Origin: Chytridium lagenaria | Lineage: Eukaryota; Chytridiomycota; Chytridiomycetes; Chytridiales; Chytridiaceae | Assembly (NCBI GenBank): GCA_025449115.1 | Contig: JAHLKC010000061.1 | Coordinates: 152,172 to 216,171, forward strand | Reading direction: 5' to 3' | DNA: 64,000 bases | Shown here: in pieces, positions 10,164 through 22,316 of the stretch | Position numbering within the stretch: the stretch's first letter is position 1 | Layout: each line of letters starts with the position of its first letter | Position numbers and translations under genes: made by a program | The notes under the pieces: model-generated | What the model was told of the DNA's origin: nothing | Database searches by the model: none | The model's input: only the letters and a program-made list of their open reading frames with translations

Positions 10164-11180
10164 TCAAATCGACGGAAAGTTACAAAAGTTCTGACCTTCT
10201 AACCGTCCTGTCATTGGAATAATAATCATATCCCTAAACGTTGTCAAAGCAAGATTCCTCACATCTATAGGCTCCTGTACAGTTTCTTGAGAATATGGTC
10301 TTCCTGGTTTACTCAAAGCGGCCGAACTTTTGTGCGTAAAGGTAGGAACACTCCTGCACGTAGGGTACGACTGTTCCAAAGAAGAAACTCCACAATTCAA
10401 CAAGCCGAAGAATCAAAGCTTCATCTCCAACTGTCACGATCCTGTTTCCGAGATTTAGCATACCAGCTGCTAAAAGCTCTTTAAGGTCGGTTGATGGATT
10501 GATTTGCTGCATCAGCATCTCGCTTATCCAAATGCTGAGATGTTAGGTCAGACAAGGATATCACGCGTGAGATCCTACCTCACAAGCTCATTCAAATCCT
10601 CTATAGATCCTTTTAGTCCTTCTCCGTTGAATAAGGGAAGAACTTTAGCGCATATTGCCTGCCATGCTGTGTCTGTCGTTATATCTCCAGTTCCGATACT
10701 CCCAACTCTTGATCTTTCACCAGAAAATCCCGCCACAGGAGCGATCGGGATAGAAGCGTCACGAAATCTCGGTATAATCTGATGATCCACGACTCGAATA
10801 TGAGATGGTAGCGGATGAGTTGATATGATTGACGTTTCCTGGAGTCGAGTTGAAAGATGCAGAGTTTTGAAGAGTGGGCATGGCGGAAATTGATGGAGAG
10901 ACGTTGAGTATAGGAACGGATCCACTGATGTTGCTTCGAGGAGTGTGCGAATGTGTTCTTTGGTGGCTCAGGATGGGCCTGCCTGCAGAAGTCTGGTCGA
11001 GGCGGGGTGTTGATAGGGCAAGAGGTTGAATATTGGTGCTTGGAGCCGCTGACACAGGGGAGGTCGGGGATGTGGCCTGAAGTGATGATCCTCTTGCCGG
11101 TAGCTTCACCTCGACTTGCACATGCTGAGTTGGAGCGCGGCTGGGAGCATCTTTGGGGGGGGGAGGGGAGGTGGTTCCAT
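10164..11180 (-). CDS. TORC2 subunit, HbrB / Bit61 / PRR5 family
   Basis: Accessory subunit of target-of-rapamycin complex 2, which acts at the plasma membrane on actin and lipid homeostasis. A Ser/Pro-rich disordered N-terminus is followed, after a 55-nt intron (TPGN|IIPRFRDAS), by the HbrB domain. This has AWQAICAKVLPLFNGEGL and SIEDLNELV, then after a second intron DLKELLAAGMLNL, RLVELWSFFF and VVPYV, then PIDVRNLALTTFRDMIIIP near the C-terminus. This is the family's motif order. Near 10353 one base appears to be missing: with it, the family's PYVQGVF reading is restored. The start is uncertain: the ATG at 11180 lies before a 9-G run (11155-11163) whose length would decide the frame. Confidence 0.8.
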
Positions 11181-11361
11181 TAATACTTTTTGAGAAAAAC
11201 AACGAAAGGGAACTGTGTGGAATTCTTGTCCCGCAAACAACGGCTTTTAGCAAGCGTTCCTAAAAATACTTTTGGGATGTACTTAAATAAGCATATATTT
11301 ATATACTGGAGTCCTCTAACTTGAAGCAGGGTACAAAGTGTATTAGCTGATGATTAAACAA

Positions 11362-12281
11362 TTAGCATGAAGCTTTATTACAATCATTGCGCGAACGATT
11401 GCTTCCGACTGACGTTTCTTGAGGACGCCTCGGTTCGACCTCATCCATCTCATCCTCTTTCGATGCAAAGATACCACGTGGGTTCGACTCCTCATCCTCA
11501 ATAAACCTCAATACCTCATCCACAAAAGTCCCCCCCAACTTCGCCCGACTCCTTAAACGCCACCGCCCTTTTTACAGCCTCCCTAAAGGCAGACACGACA
11601 TTGTCCCATCACTTGCAGAGCAAAGGAAAAAGGGCACAGTGTCCTCGCCACCACCGCGTTCCTCCCTGCGTCGCTCCACAAACCCAAATGATTTTTTGGC
11701 CCTAGAAGGATCCATGTCGACCTTGTTTGCGACAACGACAACGGGGACACCGAGACCACGGTGATTGACGAGCTCTTCGTACCAGTTATCAAGGTTTTGT
11801 AAGTAATCTTGCGAGTCATGTCGAAGCAAAGGATGCAACAGTGAGCTGAGATATAGTAGGATGAATGCATGGATTGAAACCGCTCCTGACCAGCAGTGTC
11901 CTGAGAATAGAGTGTTCAATGGTTACATTGGAAACAGATCACTACTTACCCAAAAGTCTACTGTAATCATCGTCCCTGGCTTTGATGGATGGGCTGTTCT
12001 ATGGCGGTACATGGTAAGAGCATAGTAGAAAGTTGATGGGTACGTAATCATTCATGAGGAAGCGCTCGATCAGCTTAGACTTGCCCACTGCCGAGTCTCC
12101 TAGAAGAATAATCTGCAATGTTTGCACCACCCACTTCAGCATTACAACGAGAAAGAGCAGTAGAATAGCAGCAAACAATGATAATAAATCCACAGCAATA
12201 CAAGTACTTGCAAAAGCAGTTTCTTACCTTAACATCTGCCGGCTTTTCTAACTTAATTGGAGGGGACGAGGTTGCCGCCAT
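11362..12281 (-). CDS. RABL2-type small GTPase (Rab-like protein 2)
   Basis: Ciliary/flagellar Rab-like GTPase; in animals RABL2 binds intraflagellar-transport complex B. Exon 1 is MAATSSPPIKLEKPADVK, then an intron. Exon 2 has the P-loop LLGDSAVGKSKLIERFLM, then MITVDFW before a 49-nt intron; exon 3 opens with DTAGQERFQSMHSSYY (switch II). TRKITYK(N)LDNWYEELV, VPVVVVANKVDMDPSRAKKSF (NKxD box) and FFLCSASDGT(N)VVSAF (SAx box) follow. The order and the FLM, ITYKNL and KKSF details match RABL2 rather than canonical Rabs. There is no C-terminal prenylation cysteine motif, as is usual for RABL2; the tail is acidic. At least three one-base shifts occur at A, A and G runs (11795, 11600, 11530). If the G7 run is real the protein ends at about 11516. 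Confidence 0.85.
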
Positions 12282-12406
12282 CGTCGTCGAATGTGTGAAT
12301 GAATTGAGAATGAAATGTTATAAATATATTGATGAACTTCCGAATTGTTTGGATGTTGTTGACAACTTTATATCTCAAAACAAATTCAATACATCCATCC
12401 CAAAAA

Positions 12407-14500
12407 TCACTCTGCCTTAGCCTTTCGCCTCTTGCGGAGGAGCGTCAAGAGACGGCTGATGGCATTACCACCACTACCACCGTTCACCCTCACGGGTGTA
12501 AACTGCCGCGTAATTACGTTGAACCAAGGATCCAAAGAAAAGGGCCATCACTGTGCATGTCATGGTGATAACATTGTATGGCATACTGAAATCGGGAGTT
12601 GGGAGTGCAATCAAGACATTCTCGGTAAAAAGGCGCTTGACCGCAGTTCCGTTTTCACCGAACACAGTGACTACTGATGAGCTAAAGAATCAACAAAGCC
12701 ATTAACTTCAGCGTTTCTCAAATTATGAAGTAACTTAAGACTAACCTGACATCAAATCCTCTGTTTTGCGTCCGGAGGGTATTCAGTATACTTAAGGAAT
12801 GCTATGTCAAAGTCAATCCTCATCGAAACATGAGATTGAGGCGGTATTCTCATGAACAGTTCCAGAACACTCGGACGGACACGGTCAATAGCAGGCTGAA
12901 ATTGAGTCGACAGCACAGAAAAGTTTGCTGGAACAGATAGAGCTTAATTTGTTTTACCATTGACTTAATTACCTTGTGAATTTCCCAGATTCTTGTAATC
13001 AAATCGCAAGGTATGTAGGTAAAGCTTTAAAAACCACGGAATCGCTTCAAAAACACAACTTCGAAACTTTGTTTAGGATCATTGTTCCTAAACTCTGTAA
13101 GAAACCCGCCCCGCTCTTGCCCGAATCCTTCATATTACTAAGATTTAAACTATACTCTCGAAGCATACCTGTAAGATGCCTAGAGACGAGGAACTGTTGT
13201 CCAAGCGCAGAAGAGGTATCTATAAGATGTTAAAAAACCCCCCACGGCTTCGATTTACATTTATTTAAGTTTTCACTATTTGTGATGCCAAGGTTAAGCT
13301 CACGAGTGTCTAATAATAAATCAGCGTCATTCAAAAAACATTCTATCACCTGTCTTCAAATCAAAGGTGGCATACAAAAGCTTCTTATCGCTGTTGTATA
13401 ATGCGGGAATTATGCTAAACTCAGATCCGACATTGGATGCTCTTCTAATATTCACCTCGCTCGTACTCGCAAGCGGGCAAGAGCCTTTCAGAGATCTCTC
13501 GAAAAGACTGTTGAGCGACCAGCCTTAACATATTAGCATCAAATAAAACATTTAACAATACTGTTAAGGTCATCCAGGGGGAATCTCTTGGGCTAAGAAC
13601 AACGGAAACAGTCTGGCTCAACACCAATGCCCGAGATGTACACGCATAGTCTTCACAAACTGTTCGCCATTTAATAGACATTGAATGATAATCAGAGTCG
13701 TAAAGTCGATAAGCATTGAAAAGCTTAGCATACCCGCCTAAAAAGTCATTAATATAATGTCCAATTTGATCTTCAACCTTCGCCTGACATGGTAAAAGCT
13801 TTACCCAGGGTGTAAGATTCTCTGTGCATGTAATTTCACGTGGTAGCGATCCATAACGTAAACTGTAATCTAATACTCGTCAGCAGGCATGACCCTTAAA
13901 AGGTCAAACTCACCTCCATCCTTTCTCCAACGCTTCACAAAGCTTCCCTCCGGCTCAAAAGAATGCACAGGCTCTGCTGTATTCGATTGATCGATAAAGT
14001 TTAAAGAGGCGCAAAAGACTCCAGCGAGTGAGTTGTGAGCCCCTTCCACTTTAAATCAACACTTCAGCATAAGAAAAGCTAATTAGTTAAGTGAATAATT
14101 TTATGTCCTCACTCTTCTCCGTTCAGCCATGCCCAGAATTGGACTCCAGTGCCAGCAGACGCTGGGTTATATCCCCACTTGGAGTATTGCCATCTACCCT
14201 GTGTAAATGTAAGGTGCAGTTCCTCAACTCCGTAAGTCCGAATGATTTCCCCAATGGCTCGCGGAAGAAGAGAGTAATGTCCACCTATACACAGTTCTAA
14301 GCATAAACACTCTCGATTGTGCTCTAACCATGCAAGTTACTCAACGCAATGCTGTCGGCGGTAGTTGTAAAATTAAACAGCGCGAAGACGTTTCCATTAG
14401 GGTACTGCTCCAAAGTAAGCGACTCCTTCAGTTGCTCATGCTGCTGTGCGAATGCGTAGGGCAGTAGGCCTAACAGCGGTGCTACAAGTGCCCAGATCAT
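12407..14500 (-). CDS. PIGT: GPI transamidase subunit PIG-T (Gpi16)
   Basis: Subunit of the ER-membrane complex that attaches GPI anchors to proteins. The start at 14500 gives a signal peptide ([18 protein letters not shown]) followed by [19 protein letters not shown], matching the family's lumenal N-terminus. Further down: [18 protein letters not shown] near 13850, [18 protein letters not shown] near 13660, [11 protein letters not shown] near 13455, and near the end [20 protein letters not shown], which is the single C-terminal transmembrane segment and its conserved approach, ending in a short basic tail ([11 protein letters not shown]). Many short introns are needed. A C/G run at 13577-13581 appears one base short. 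The gene is divergent from ALDH8A1, 67 bp apart. Confidence 0.88.
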
Positions 14501-14567
14501 TGGCTGGCTCTTGTTTTCCGTCCTGGAAACGGGTTCCGTACAAATTTTGTACTCGAAAGTACAACAG
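14501..14567. promoter_or_regulatory. Probable shared bidirectional promoter, PIG-T / ALDH8A1
   Basis: Only 67 bp separate the two divergent start codons, so both promoters must lie here or overlap the genes. No TATA element is evident. The inference is from spacing alone. Confidence 0.5.
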
Positions 14568-16636
14568 ATGGCTCCGTTGCAGCTCCAGAACTTCATTGGT
14601 CAGTCATCGCATCACAGGCCATCTTTGCTTATAACTGGCATGCAGATGGCGGTTTCCATGCTCCCAAATCTGGGGCCTACATCAACTCTCTGAATCCAGC
14701 AAGAGGCACCGTCTATGCGTTGGTTCCTGACTCCACCGAGCCTGATATTGAGTTGGCGGTGGCTGCTGCTTCCAAGGCATTTGAGTCATGGTCCCAAACT
14801 ACTCGTCAGGAGAGATCCGCGTTTATGAACAAGATTGCGGATTTGATCGAAAGTAGGCTGGATGAATTTGCGGAAGCAGAGTCGAAAGATCAAGGCAAAC
14901 CTTTTGCTCTTGCCAAGAGAGTGGATATTCCCAGGTTTGCTATTTTTGACAGTTTAAAGATATCTGAACTATTTTTTAAGAGTTATACACAACTTCCGGT
15001 TCTTTGCATCGTATATTACTCATATGGAAGATAAGAAAACCGAGATGGATGGAGTAGCCTTAAATTATGTCCATCGATACCCCGTCGGTGTTGTAAGTTT
15101 CGCTTCCTGAAACATAAGTTAAAAATGTCTTTAGGCTGGACTTATCTCACCATGGTGAGACCGCTTAAATGAAAATGTGTTGACGCGTTTAGGAATCTCC
15201 CTCTGTACTTAGCCACCTGGAAGCTGGCGCCAGCTATTGCATGTGAGAATCGGCTATTACCATTTAGCCATTTCTGCTTTCGCCCTTTTTTATTACATAA
15301 TTAACACTTTCTGATATTGTTTAGCTGGTGTACATGTGTTTTGAAACCTTCTGAGTTCACGAGCGCCACGTCATACCTATTGTGCAGTGTGTTGATTGAC
15401 GCAAAACTCCCAAACGGTGTTATCAACGTTGTGTTTGGCGACGGTCCTAAGGCCGGGTCTGTTCTCGTTAACCATCCAAAAGTGCCGCTTATTTCTTTCA
15501 CTGGAGGTGGTCTTAATTTATTCAAACATGCTTACTAACTATTGGAATGAAGGAACTGCGACTGGTCAGACTATTTTCAGGAACTGCGCTACGTTGTTCA
15601 AAAAATGTCTTTAGAGCTCGGTAGTCTACATCTTGCAGAAAAGTATCTTATTTATCCAGGTGGCAAGAACGCCAATATTGTGTTCGCTGATGCCAATTTT
15701 GAGAAGGCAGTCTCCACTAGTGTACGTTCCAGTTTTTTAAACCAAGGAGAAATCTGTCTATGCGGGTACCTTCAAAGCCATCAATAGACTTTTAACATTC
15801 GTAGCTCTCGCATCTTTGTCGAGGTTCCGATATATGAACGTTTTGTGAAAGAATTTGTGGAAAGGGCGAACAAGATGGTTGTTGGGAACCCTGAAGATCC
15901 ATCTACAGATCTTGGGGCGTTAGTGAGCGAGCAGCATCTCAATAAGGTATTGTCGTATGTCGACCTTGCGAGACAGGAAGGGGGAACTGTTCTCTGCGGC
16001 GGGGAAGCGATTACGAACATTAAAGGTTGTGAAGGCGGGTTCTTTATGAGACCTACTGTTGTGACAGGGTATTTTTTTTGTCTCGTTTTCAAATTATACT
16101 TACAGTGCTTCAGGTTGACTCCTGCATGCAGGGTACTTCAGGAAGAAATTTTTGGGCCTGTTGTGACGATTGTACCCTTTAATACTGAAGAAGAGGTACG
16201 CTCTTCATTGGTTTTTTTAATAACTTTATCAGGTGTTGGGCTTTGCGAATGGCGTGCAGGCAATCGAAATTCATCCATGCTCTTTTTAACAATCTTTTAG
16301 TATGGCCTTTCCGCAAGCATTTGGACCGAAAATCTTCGCCGAGCTCACCGCGTCAGCCACAAACTGCACGTTGGAACAGCATGGGTAAAAATCCTTTTTT
16401 TATTTCTCTGATGCATTACAATAGGTAAATTGCTGGATGGTCAGAGACTTGAACATGCCGTTTGGTAGGCCTTACGTTGTATATAATTTATTCATTTATT
16501 TATTTTTCATTTTTTCAAAAAACAAAAAAACCTTTTTTCAGGCGGCTCAAAGGCAAGCGGAATCGGAAGGGAAGGGGCCCCTTACTCGTTTGACTTCTTT
16601 TGTGAGGAAACAACGGTTTGTATTGCGATGGATTGA
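14568..16636 (+). CDS. Aldehyde dehydrogenase, ALDH8A1 (2-aminomuconic semialdehyde dehydrogenase) type
   Basis: NAD-dependent dehydrogenase of the tryptophan/kynurenine breakdown route, if the animal function holds. Exon 1 (14568-14598) is MAPLQLQNFI; a 47-nt intron follows. Then come SGAYINSLNPARG, YPVGVAGLISPW, FTGG, LSLELGGKNANIVF (catalytic Glu region), NQGEICLC (catalytic Cys), LQEEIFGPVV, and WVNCWMVRDLNMPFGGSK, SGIGREGAPYSFDFF. The NCWMVRDLNMPFGG block is characteristic of the ALDH8 family. I count at least seven short introns. One base seems missing near 15325 (family reading A-G-N-T-C-V). It ends at a TGA at 16634-16636. Confidence 0.87.
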
Positions 16637-16862
16637 GAAAACGAAGCTTTGAATGATTTCCTACACCAAGTTGAATCTTGCAATAAATTGTAATAAATAA
16701 CAGAAGGGTAGCGCTGGGGTTCCTATGAAAGACACGCAGAGAGCAGTAGATAGATGAAGAGTAGATCTTTATTTACAAAACCATTTAAAAGCATATATGT
16801 ACCACAATCTTTGGGGATAAAACGTAAACATTGAGAGAAAATCGCGATTGATTAGGGTCATA

Positions 16863-18087
16863 TTATTGACAGCGTTTTCTCAATTCGTTCATAAATTTTG
16901 TTCGGTAATCTTTTGACGAGACTCTGAATATATAACCAAAGATATTGGTTGCAGAGGCCGAGCGACCGACGGGTCCACCTTGTCCTCCTTCAAAGGTAGC
17001 TTCAAACTCAAAATCGCAATCTTTGGTTTCCTTAAAATCTGAACGTTTCAACGGATGTTCAAGGATAAGCGACTCGTAGTCTCGGGCAATAAGCCAGTAG
17101 GCCTCACTGTTATCGATAGGATTTCGCCGGAGTGTAACTTCAGCCTTAGTGACTACGTCATCCGCTGATTTCTCCAAAGATGGGAACTTGATCTTGACGC
17201 TCCATATACGCGAGCGCTTTTGATTGGCGACAGGCTCAGTTAGTGTCTCTCGCTCCTCAAGGATCTCTGCAATATCGAAATGGGACAACGTTGGTTTCAA
17301 ACTCTCTGATGATTCTGTTCTGCACGATTTTGGGACATTGGTCAACCACTGTTCGGAGGTTTGATTGCGAGCGATCGGTTGAACTTGCGAATGACAGGGT
17401 GGACAGGGCCATTGTCTCTTTACATTCGGCTTTACTTGGAGTGCGGCTGTTGTCCCAGTTGGCTCTAACGGAGCGCCGGACAGATTCAGAAGACTCCAGC
17501 TTAGCAGCAGTGTTTGGAGCTACGCCGGCAGTTTGACTACGGGTCACCCGGCGAAGACTTTCAGACTTCTATAGAAGTATGGGTAAATGTAAAGAGTAGT
17601 CAAGCCTTTACCTCGACTGCTGTTTTTTCGGAAACTGATGTACTGAAAGCTAACGGCGAGAGATGTGTATTTCCAAAAGAACTAGAGGTAGGAAAGGAAT
17701 TGGAAGACGACCAGAGGGTCTCCTCGCGATAAGGGGAAATTATTTTTGGTCTTGGCAAAGAAGGGAGTCCAGAAGTCTTTGGCTGATAGGGCTGGAAGGA
17801 GGATGAAGAGAATTGAAGAGTTGCCGGACCCTCAAGAGCCCCAGCCTTTTATCAGATGGCTTGAGAGGGTCAGCTTTATGGCCAAAATGTTCTCGGAGCC
17901 GTACTATCTGGCTTTTGCAGTAGGTGACTTCATCGAGACACTCTTTCATGAGATTTTCGAGCCTGCCCAACCGAGACTCTAGCCTCCATAGCTAAATGCA
18001 AATATCAGTCATCCATGGCCTTATCCAGAAAACTCACATCCTCCCGATGATTTTCTCGGCCCGGCATAGAGTTTTCTTTATCGTCAT
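16863..18087 (-). CDS. Hypothetical protein with N-terminal coiled coil
   Basis: I do not recognise the family. The likely start is at 18087 (MTIKKTLCRAEKIIGRM). After an intron comes an amphipathic segment (LWRLESRLGRLENLMKE, CKSQIVRLREHFG) that looks like a coiled coil; then a Ser/Thr-rich linker with PTSSSFGNTHLSPLAF and, after another intron, KSESLRRVTRSQTAGVA. The C-terminal third is a compact domain: RSRIWSVKIKFPSLEK, AEVTLRRNP, EAYWLIARDYESLI, and finally FGYIFRVSSKDYRTKF. A frame change near 17330 must be an intron or base error. Alternating hydrophobic strands suggest a beta-rich (PH- or C2-like) fold, but that is only an impression. Confidence 0.5.
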
Positions 18088-19104
18088 CGTGATGCTGGAG
18101 AAGGATGGATGGTACCTTAGTGCACTCGAACGGAATTCCCAGCATTATATTTATTACTGAAGGAGAAAAAATCTTTCAGATCCGTCTTTCTTCCGTCTCC
18201 TGCCTGTGATATGGAGCCCACCCGAAAACCATGTGCGTCGTTTTCAAAGTCCGTTTTCTCGATCCCTCCCCGTTTGAGAAGGCAACAACGCAAAAAGGTG
18301 TATCTTTCTCTTTCACCGCTGGAATTTTTCGGACTTGTCATCCAAACTCCGACTCGCCCAAACTCGGATCTTGGCGCCGGTTCTGTGCTGGGCCATGTTT
18401 GCTTTGCATTTGCACAAGCAACGACAGAAATGGCCCAAAATCAACCGAACGTCAACCCAGACTCTTAGTAAAGGCCCCACTGCTACCTCTTTTCACTCCA
18501 ATTGTAACCTATCTACCAGTGACTACCACTGTTGAGAGGCCATAGGGAGACGACCCTCAACCAGACCATAAAATTTCTATGCATATCCTGTCCAAACAAG
18601 TTAACCTGCTCTCTGGTTGATTGATTATTCGGTTTTTAGTTTTTCTGCAAGATCTCGCGATACCAAAAAAAACTCCTATTTTCAGCAGCATACGAAGGGA
18701 CTTGGAGAAGGCCTCAACCCTGCACCGCAAAGAGATCCAGTGATACCCCTCCATCCTCATTATCGTGGTGACCTCCCTATTTCGTTAGAAACTGCCAGAG
18801 CACCTGTGCCTCTACCTTCCAACCTGGCAATCTTGTTCTGAAAGATTTTCAGTTCACAATCTTGCCCTCCGGACATCGCTCACCATCCAAACCCAGGCTG
18901 CTATCCACTAGCAGATGACCCTGGACGCGACTATCCAGCAGGCATAAGACTTCGGTGCTTATTGAAATAGCTTTTTAAACGTACAGTTGTGCTTTTTCGA
19001 GCCTTTTCAGAGCTTTACAGCATGGTGGTTGTAGTACTCATCCACATTTTCTAGGTTCACCATCACTTACTTCTTACATCTCCCATCTTCAACCAACATC
19101 CCCA
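18088..19104. other. Intergenic region upstream of the cyclin gene
   Basis: About 1 kb between two divergent genes. Open frames of 65-105 codons exist but overlap each other in all frames and carry no recognisable domain. It most likely holds the two promoters and the cyclin 5' UTR. Confidence 0.45.
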
Positions 19105-21292
19105 ATGTAAGAGCCCTTTTTTTCTTTTACTATTGCTCAGTCATTTTAGGAGGACTATCAATGCGACTGCCGGTGCAGCATCTGTTGCAACTCCGGGCTT
19201 CACCCCGCAAACTCAATCCCCTGTCGCCAAAGGGTCAGCCTCACACAAGAGGCCGCCTACTCTTAAGTCGCAGGGGACGGACCTGCTTCCAGATGGATTC
19301 AATTCTCTCACTCTCACCTCGGCTGATAGCATGTTGGACCAGGTTAGTTCGTTTCTCCCACTCCTTGCGCGTATAGAACCTTTTGACGAATGTCTCACTA
19401 ATCCTGTTTCAATTCAGACACGATATCCGACCCCAAGCGAAACCTTAGAACTTCTCGCCTATCCTCGTTCCCGGCCGCATGTCTCACTGAAGAGGCAAAG
19501 AGAGCGAGATGACGACGAATGTATGGAGGATATCGAAATGACTGGGTCAGATCCCAAACGGCCGCGTTTGACGAGAGAAGGTACGACTTCACTCGCAGAC
19601 CTCCGCTAACTTTTCCAGTCTCTCCATCCGAACCGATTTTTGATTACCATGATGACATCAACTGTAATGAAACTTTGGATGATGTTTTAGCTCCACCGAA
19701 CACACTGCGTCACAGCACAGTTGCTGCTTTTAGTGCCTATACACCGAGAGGCCAAAGTGAACCGTTGTATCCGAACTTCCAAACACCAGACAGCTCGAGG
19801 CAGAGCCACAAAGCCTTTGACTTAACTCAAATTTCTTTCAAGTGTGAAGAGCGAACGTCACCATGTCCTTCTAGCCCTCTAGGAAAGGTTTTAACGGTAG
19901 ACTACTTCAGCAACTGTCCTACGCGTAGTATGTCTTGGTTGTCGAAGCTTGAATATGTGTCGCCAAGGGCGGAAGAACGGTATCGGTTGGGATCTTACCT
20001 GCCTAATACCGAATCTGCGGTATTTTTATACAACTGTAAAATCGCTAACTTTGTCAGTCTGATCAGTTCGCAGTATACATGTTAAAGTGGGATACTATGT
20101 TTGAGATTGAGTCTCGGTGCAGGCCCTCGTGTGAATACTTGAACAAGCACCATTTAATTACGGAGCAGATGAGGATGATTTTATGCCAATGGTTAAGTGA
20201 GGTATTGTCAAAATAATTTTATGTGATTCTTATGATCTTAAGGTGGCAAGCGATAGCCACAATAAATCTACTAGACAAACATATCACCGAAGTGTTGCTT
20301 ACTTGGATTTTATCATGAGTTATGATAGTAACATTGGATCTGATGAGTTTCAGTACGTTGGTGCCGCAGCGTTATATTTTGCTGCAAAGCTTGAGGTAAG
20401 AAGTTTAGAAGAAAGTCATTATTTAGTTTTTAGGAACTGTCGTATGAAGGTCATGTCGCAAATCTGATCACCTTTGAGATGGAATTCTTGGATGACCAAA
20501 TCTCAGAAGAAGAGCGGCTCAAGACTCACGTTGAAGCTGTTGAGCGGATGCGAAAGTATGAGAGTAAGCTGTTAAAGATTCCTGTAAGCGCTAGAAAAAA
20601 CCCCCCAATTTTAACTCTCATAATAGCATTTTGACCACATGGAAATACCAACAGCATACGATTGGCTTCTTCTTTATCTCCAAAACTTCGAACTAATTCG
20701 GCTCAGCAAGCAATCGACAAAGACTATGCAGCTGTCGCGGGGCTCCACTCCTATCGTGGAACTATCACGAAGCAGTACCCCTTTAAGCGAAGCTTCCAAT
20801 TTATTGGTTGTAGAAGAGCCAGAATTCTCTCTCCTAGAGTGCCGGCTTAATCAGAAATTATTTAAGGGGGCGGTTGAGCTCTTGGATCATCTAATTCTAG
20901 ACTACACGTCCTTGAAGTTCCAAAATAGCTTGCTAGCCGCTGGCGTGTTTCAAATGCAAGCATTAGTTGAAGGTGAGCTGAGTTATTTTAGTGTTGCTAA
21001 TTTATCTAAAGATGACGAGATGCTTGCCACTACTGGGTTTAGCGTCGGCCAGCTTAGCGAGGTTTTGCACTTTATTGAAAATTTCGATGTATATTGGATG
21101 TGCCAGAATGATGTTACTATTCAATCTGATAAGTTCTACCTGCAGACACCTACAAACTTGAGCGCCGAAAAGATGGTATATTTCTTTGAAGGATTGAGGT
21201 GTTAATTAAAATTCTAATTTTGTTTATGTCAGTTTGATAAATGGAATCAGGAGTACGATGTTCCCGATTCCAGCTTTCCGAACTCTGGCTGA
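19105..21292 (+). CDS. Cyclin (A/E-like, cell-cycle) with an intron-split start codon
   Basis: Regulatory subunit of a cyclin-dependent kinase. The start codon appears to be AT (19105-19106) joined to G (19150) across a 43-nt intron, giving MRTINATAGAA. A long disordered N-terminus contains Ser/Pro-rich blocks and a basic stretch (SLKRQRERDDDE). The cyclin box follows: HLITEQMRMILCQWLSEV near 20150, TYHRSVAYLDFIMSYDSNI near 20280, then FQYVGAAALYFAAKLEE split by an intron near 20395. EMEFLDD leads to IPTAYDWLLLYLQNFELI, and a C-terminal cyclin fold follows (AVELLDHLILDYTSLKFQNS, LLAAGVFQMQALVEG). The HPTAYDWLL-type segment and MR-x-ILxxWL motif resemble cyclin E/A. The exact subclass needs a tree. 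It ends at TGA 21290-21292. Confidence 0.8.
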
Positions 21293-22316
21293 GACATGGT
21301 TTCATTAAAACAAACTCCACTCGCGCTCGTCTCCTGGAAAATTTTGGTCGATTATTGTTTATTTTTTTCTAAGAGGGTTGATTTTCCTCCTTTTCTTCTC
21401 TTGTTATTGTCCGAAGTTCGCTGAGGATCTTTATTTTACTTTCAGGAAAGTTTTAAAAGTAAAGTCTATTGCGCGTATATGGCGAGTGGATATATTACTT
21501 TGATAATTTCTGATCTTCCTTATTTACTCTTATTTTTGATATCTTGCCTTTTTTTGTTCTTTCCTTCCCTTTGATGTGGCCCGCCACCCCCCTGGATACC
21601 CATCGCCGCCTCCGCCGTTTTATCAACGCCACACTCTGCAAATCCTCACCCCGACGCTACTTTAACTATTTTTATCTCTGTTGTATGTTTTTTTCTTGTG
21701 GAAATAATAAGGCACGTTTTGGTTTTGGTTTTAACTGACGCTTGTGCGTTATGGTGCATGCGGTTTGTGAGGTTCACCAATCTCCGCAGTACAATGCAAA
21801 GCTAGAAGAAGGCTGGTCGCTCAACGGCATGTGAAGGTTAAGTGAATACAGATACAGGACTTATTGTATGTAAATGAATAGGGGTGATTCTGAGCGAGTG
21901 TGACGCTGTCGGAAGGTGGTAAAGAGCATTGTTCATTGTTCGGATGGGTTGGAATCATCAATTGAAATTGTTGGATTTGTCACGGAAACAAGGGCAGAAA
22001 AACAAACACCAGCCAGCAAGCCAGTCCATCTACATCATTTCACCCTATCCCATTTCACCGCCCATTCCATCATAATCCCGCCGTTCCTATTCCATAAGCT
22101 ACTTTGAAGGATAGATTAAACCTTACGTCTTGCTGTGAACGGAGCGACGAAAGTAGAGACTGCTACTGTTGACTTTACACTTCCTTCAATCAACTTCTTT
22201 GCTCTAACGGTCGAAGCTGACACCTGTAAGGAATCGTGAAGCTGCGCAGACTTCCGGCAGTCTCCTTCCGATAACTATTCGCAATTTTCAAGCAACGCAC
22301 ACATTATTAATCAGTG
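21293..22316. other. Intergenic region between cyclin and kinase genes
   Basis: T-rich in its first half (cyclin 3' region). I see no gene, RNA or clear repeat. The second half presumably carries the kinase promoter. Confidence 0.5.
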
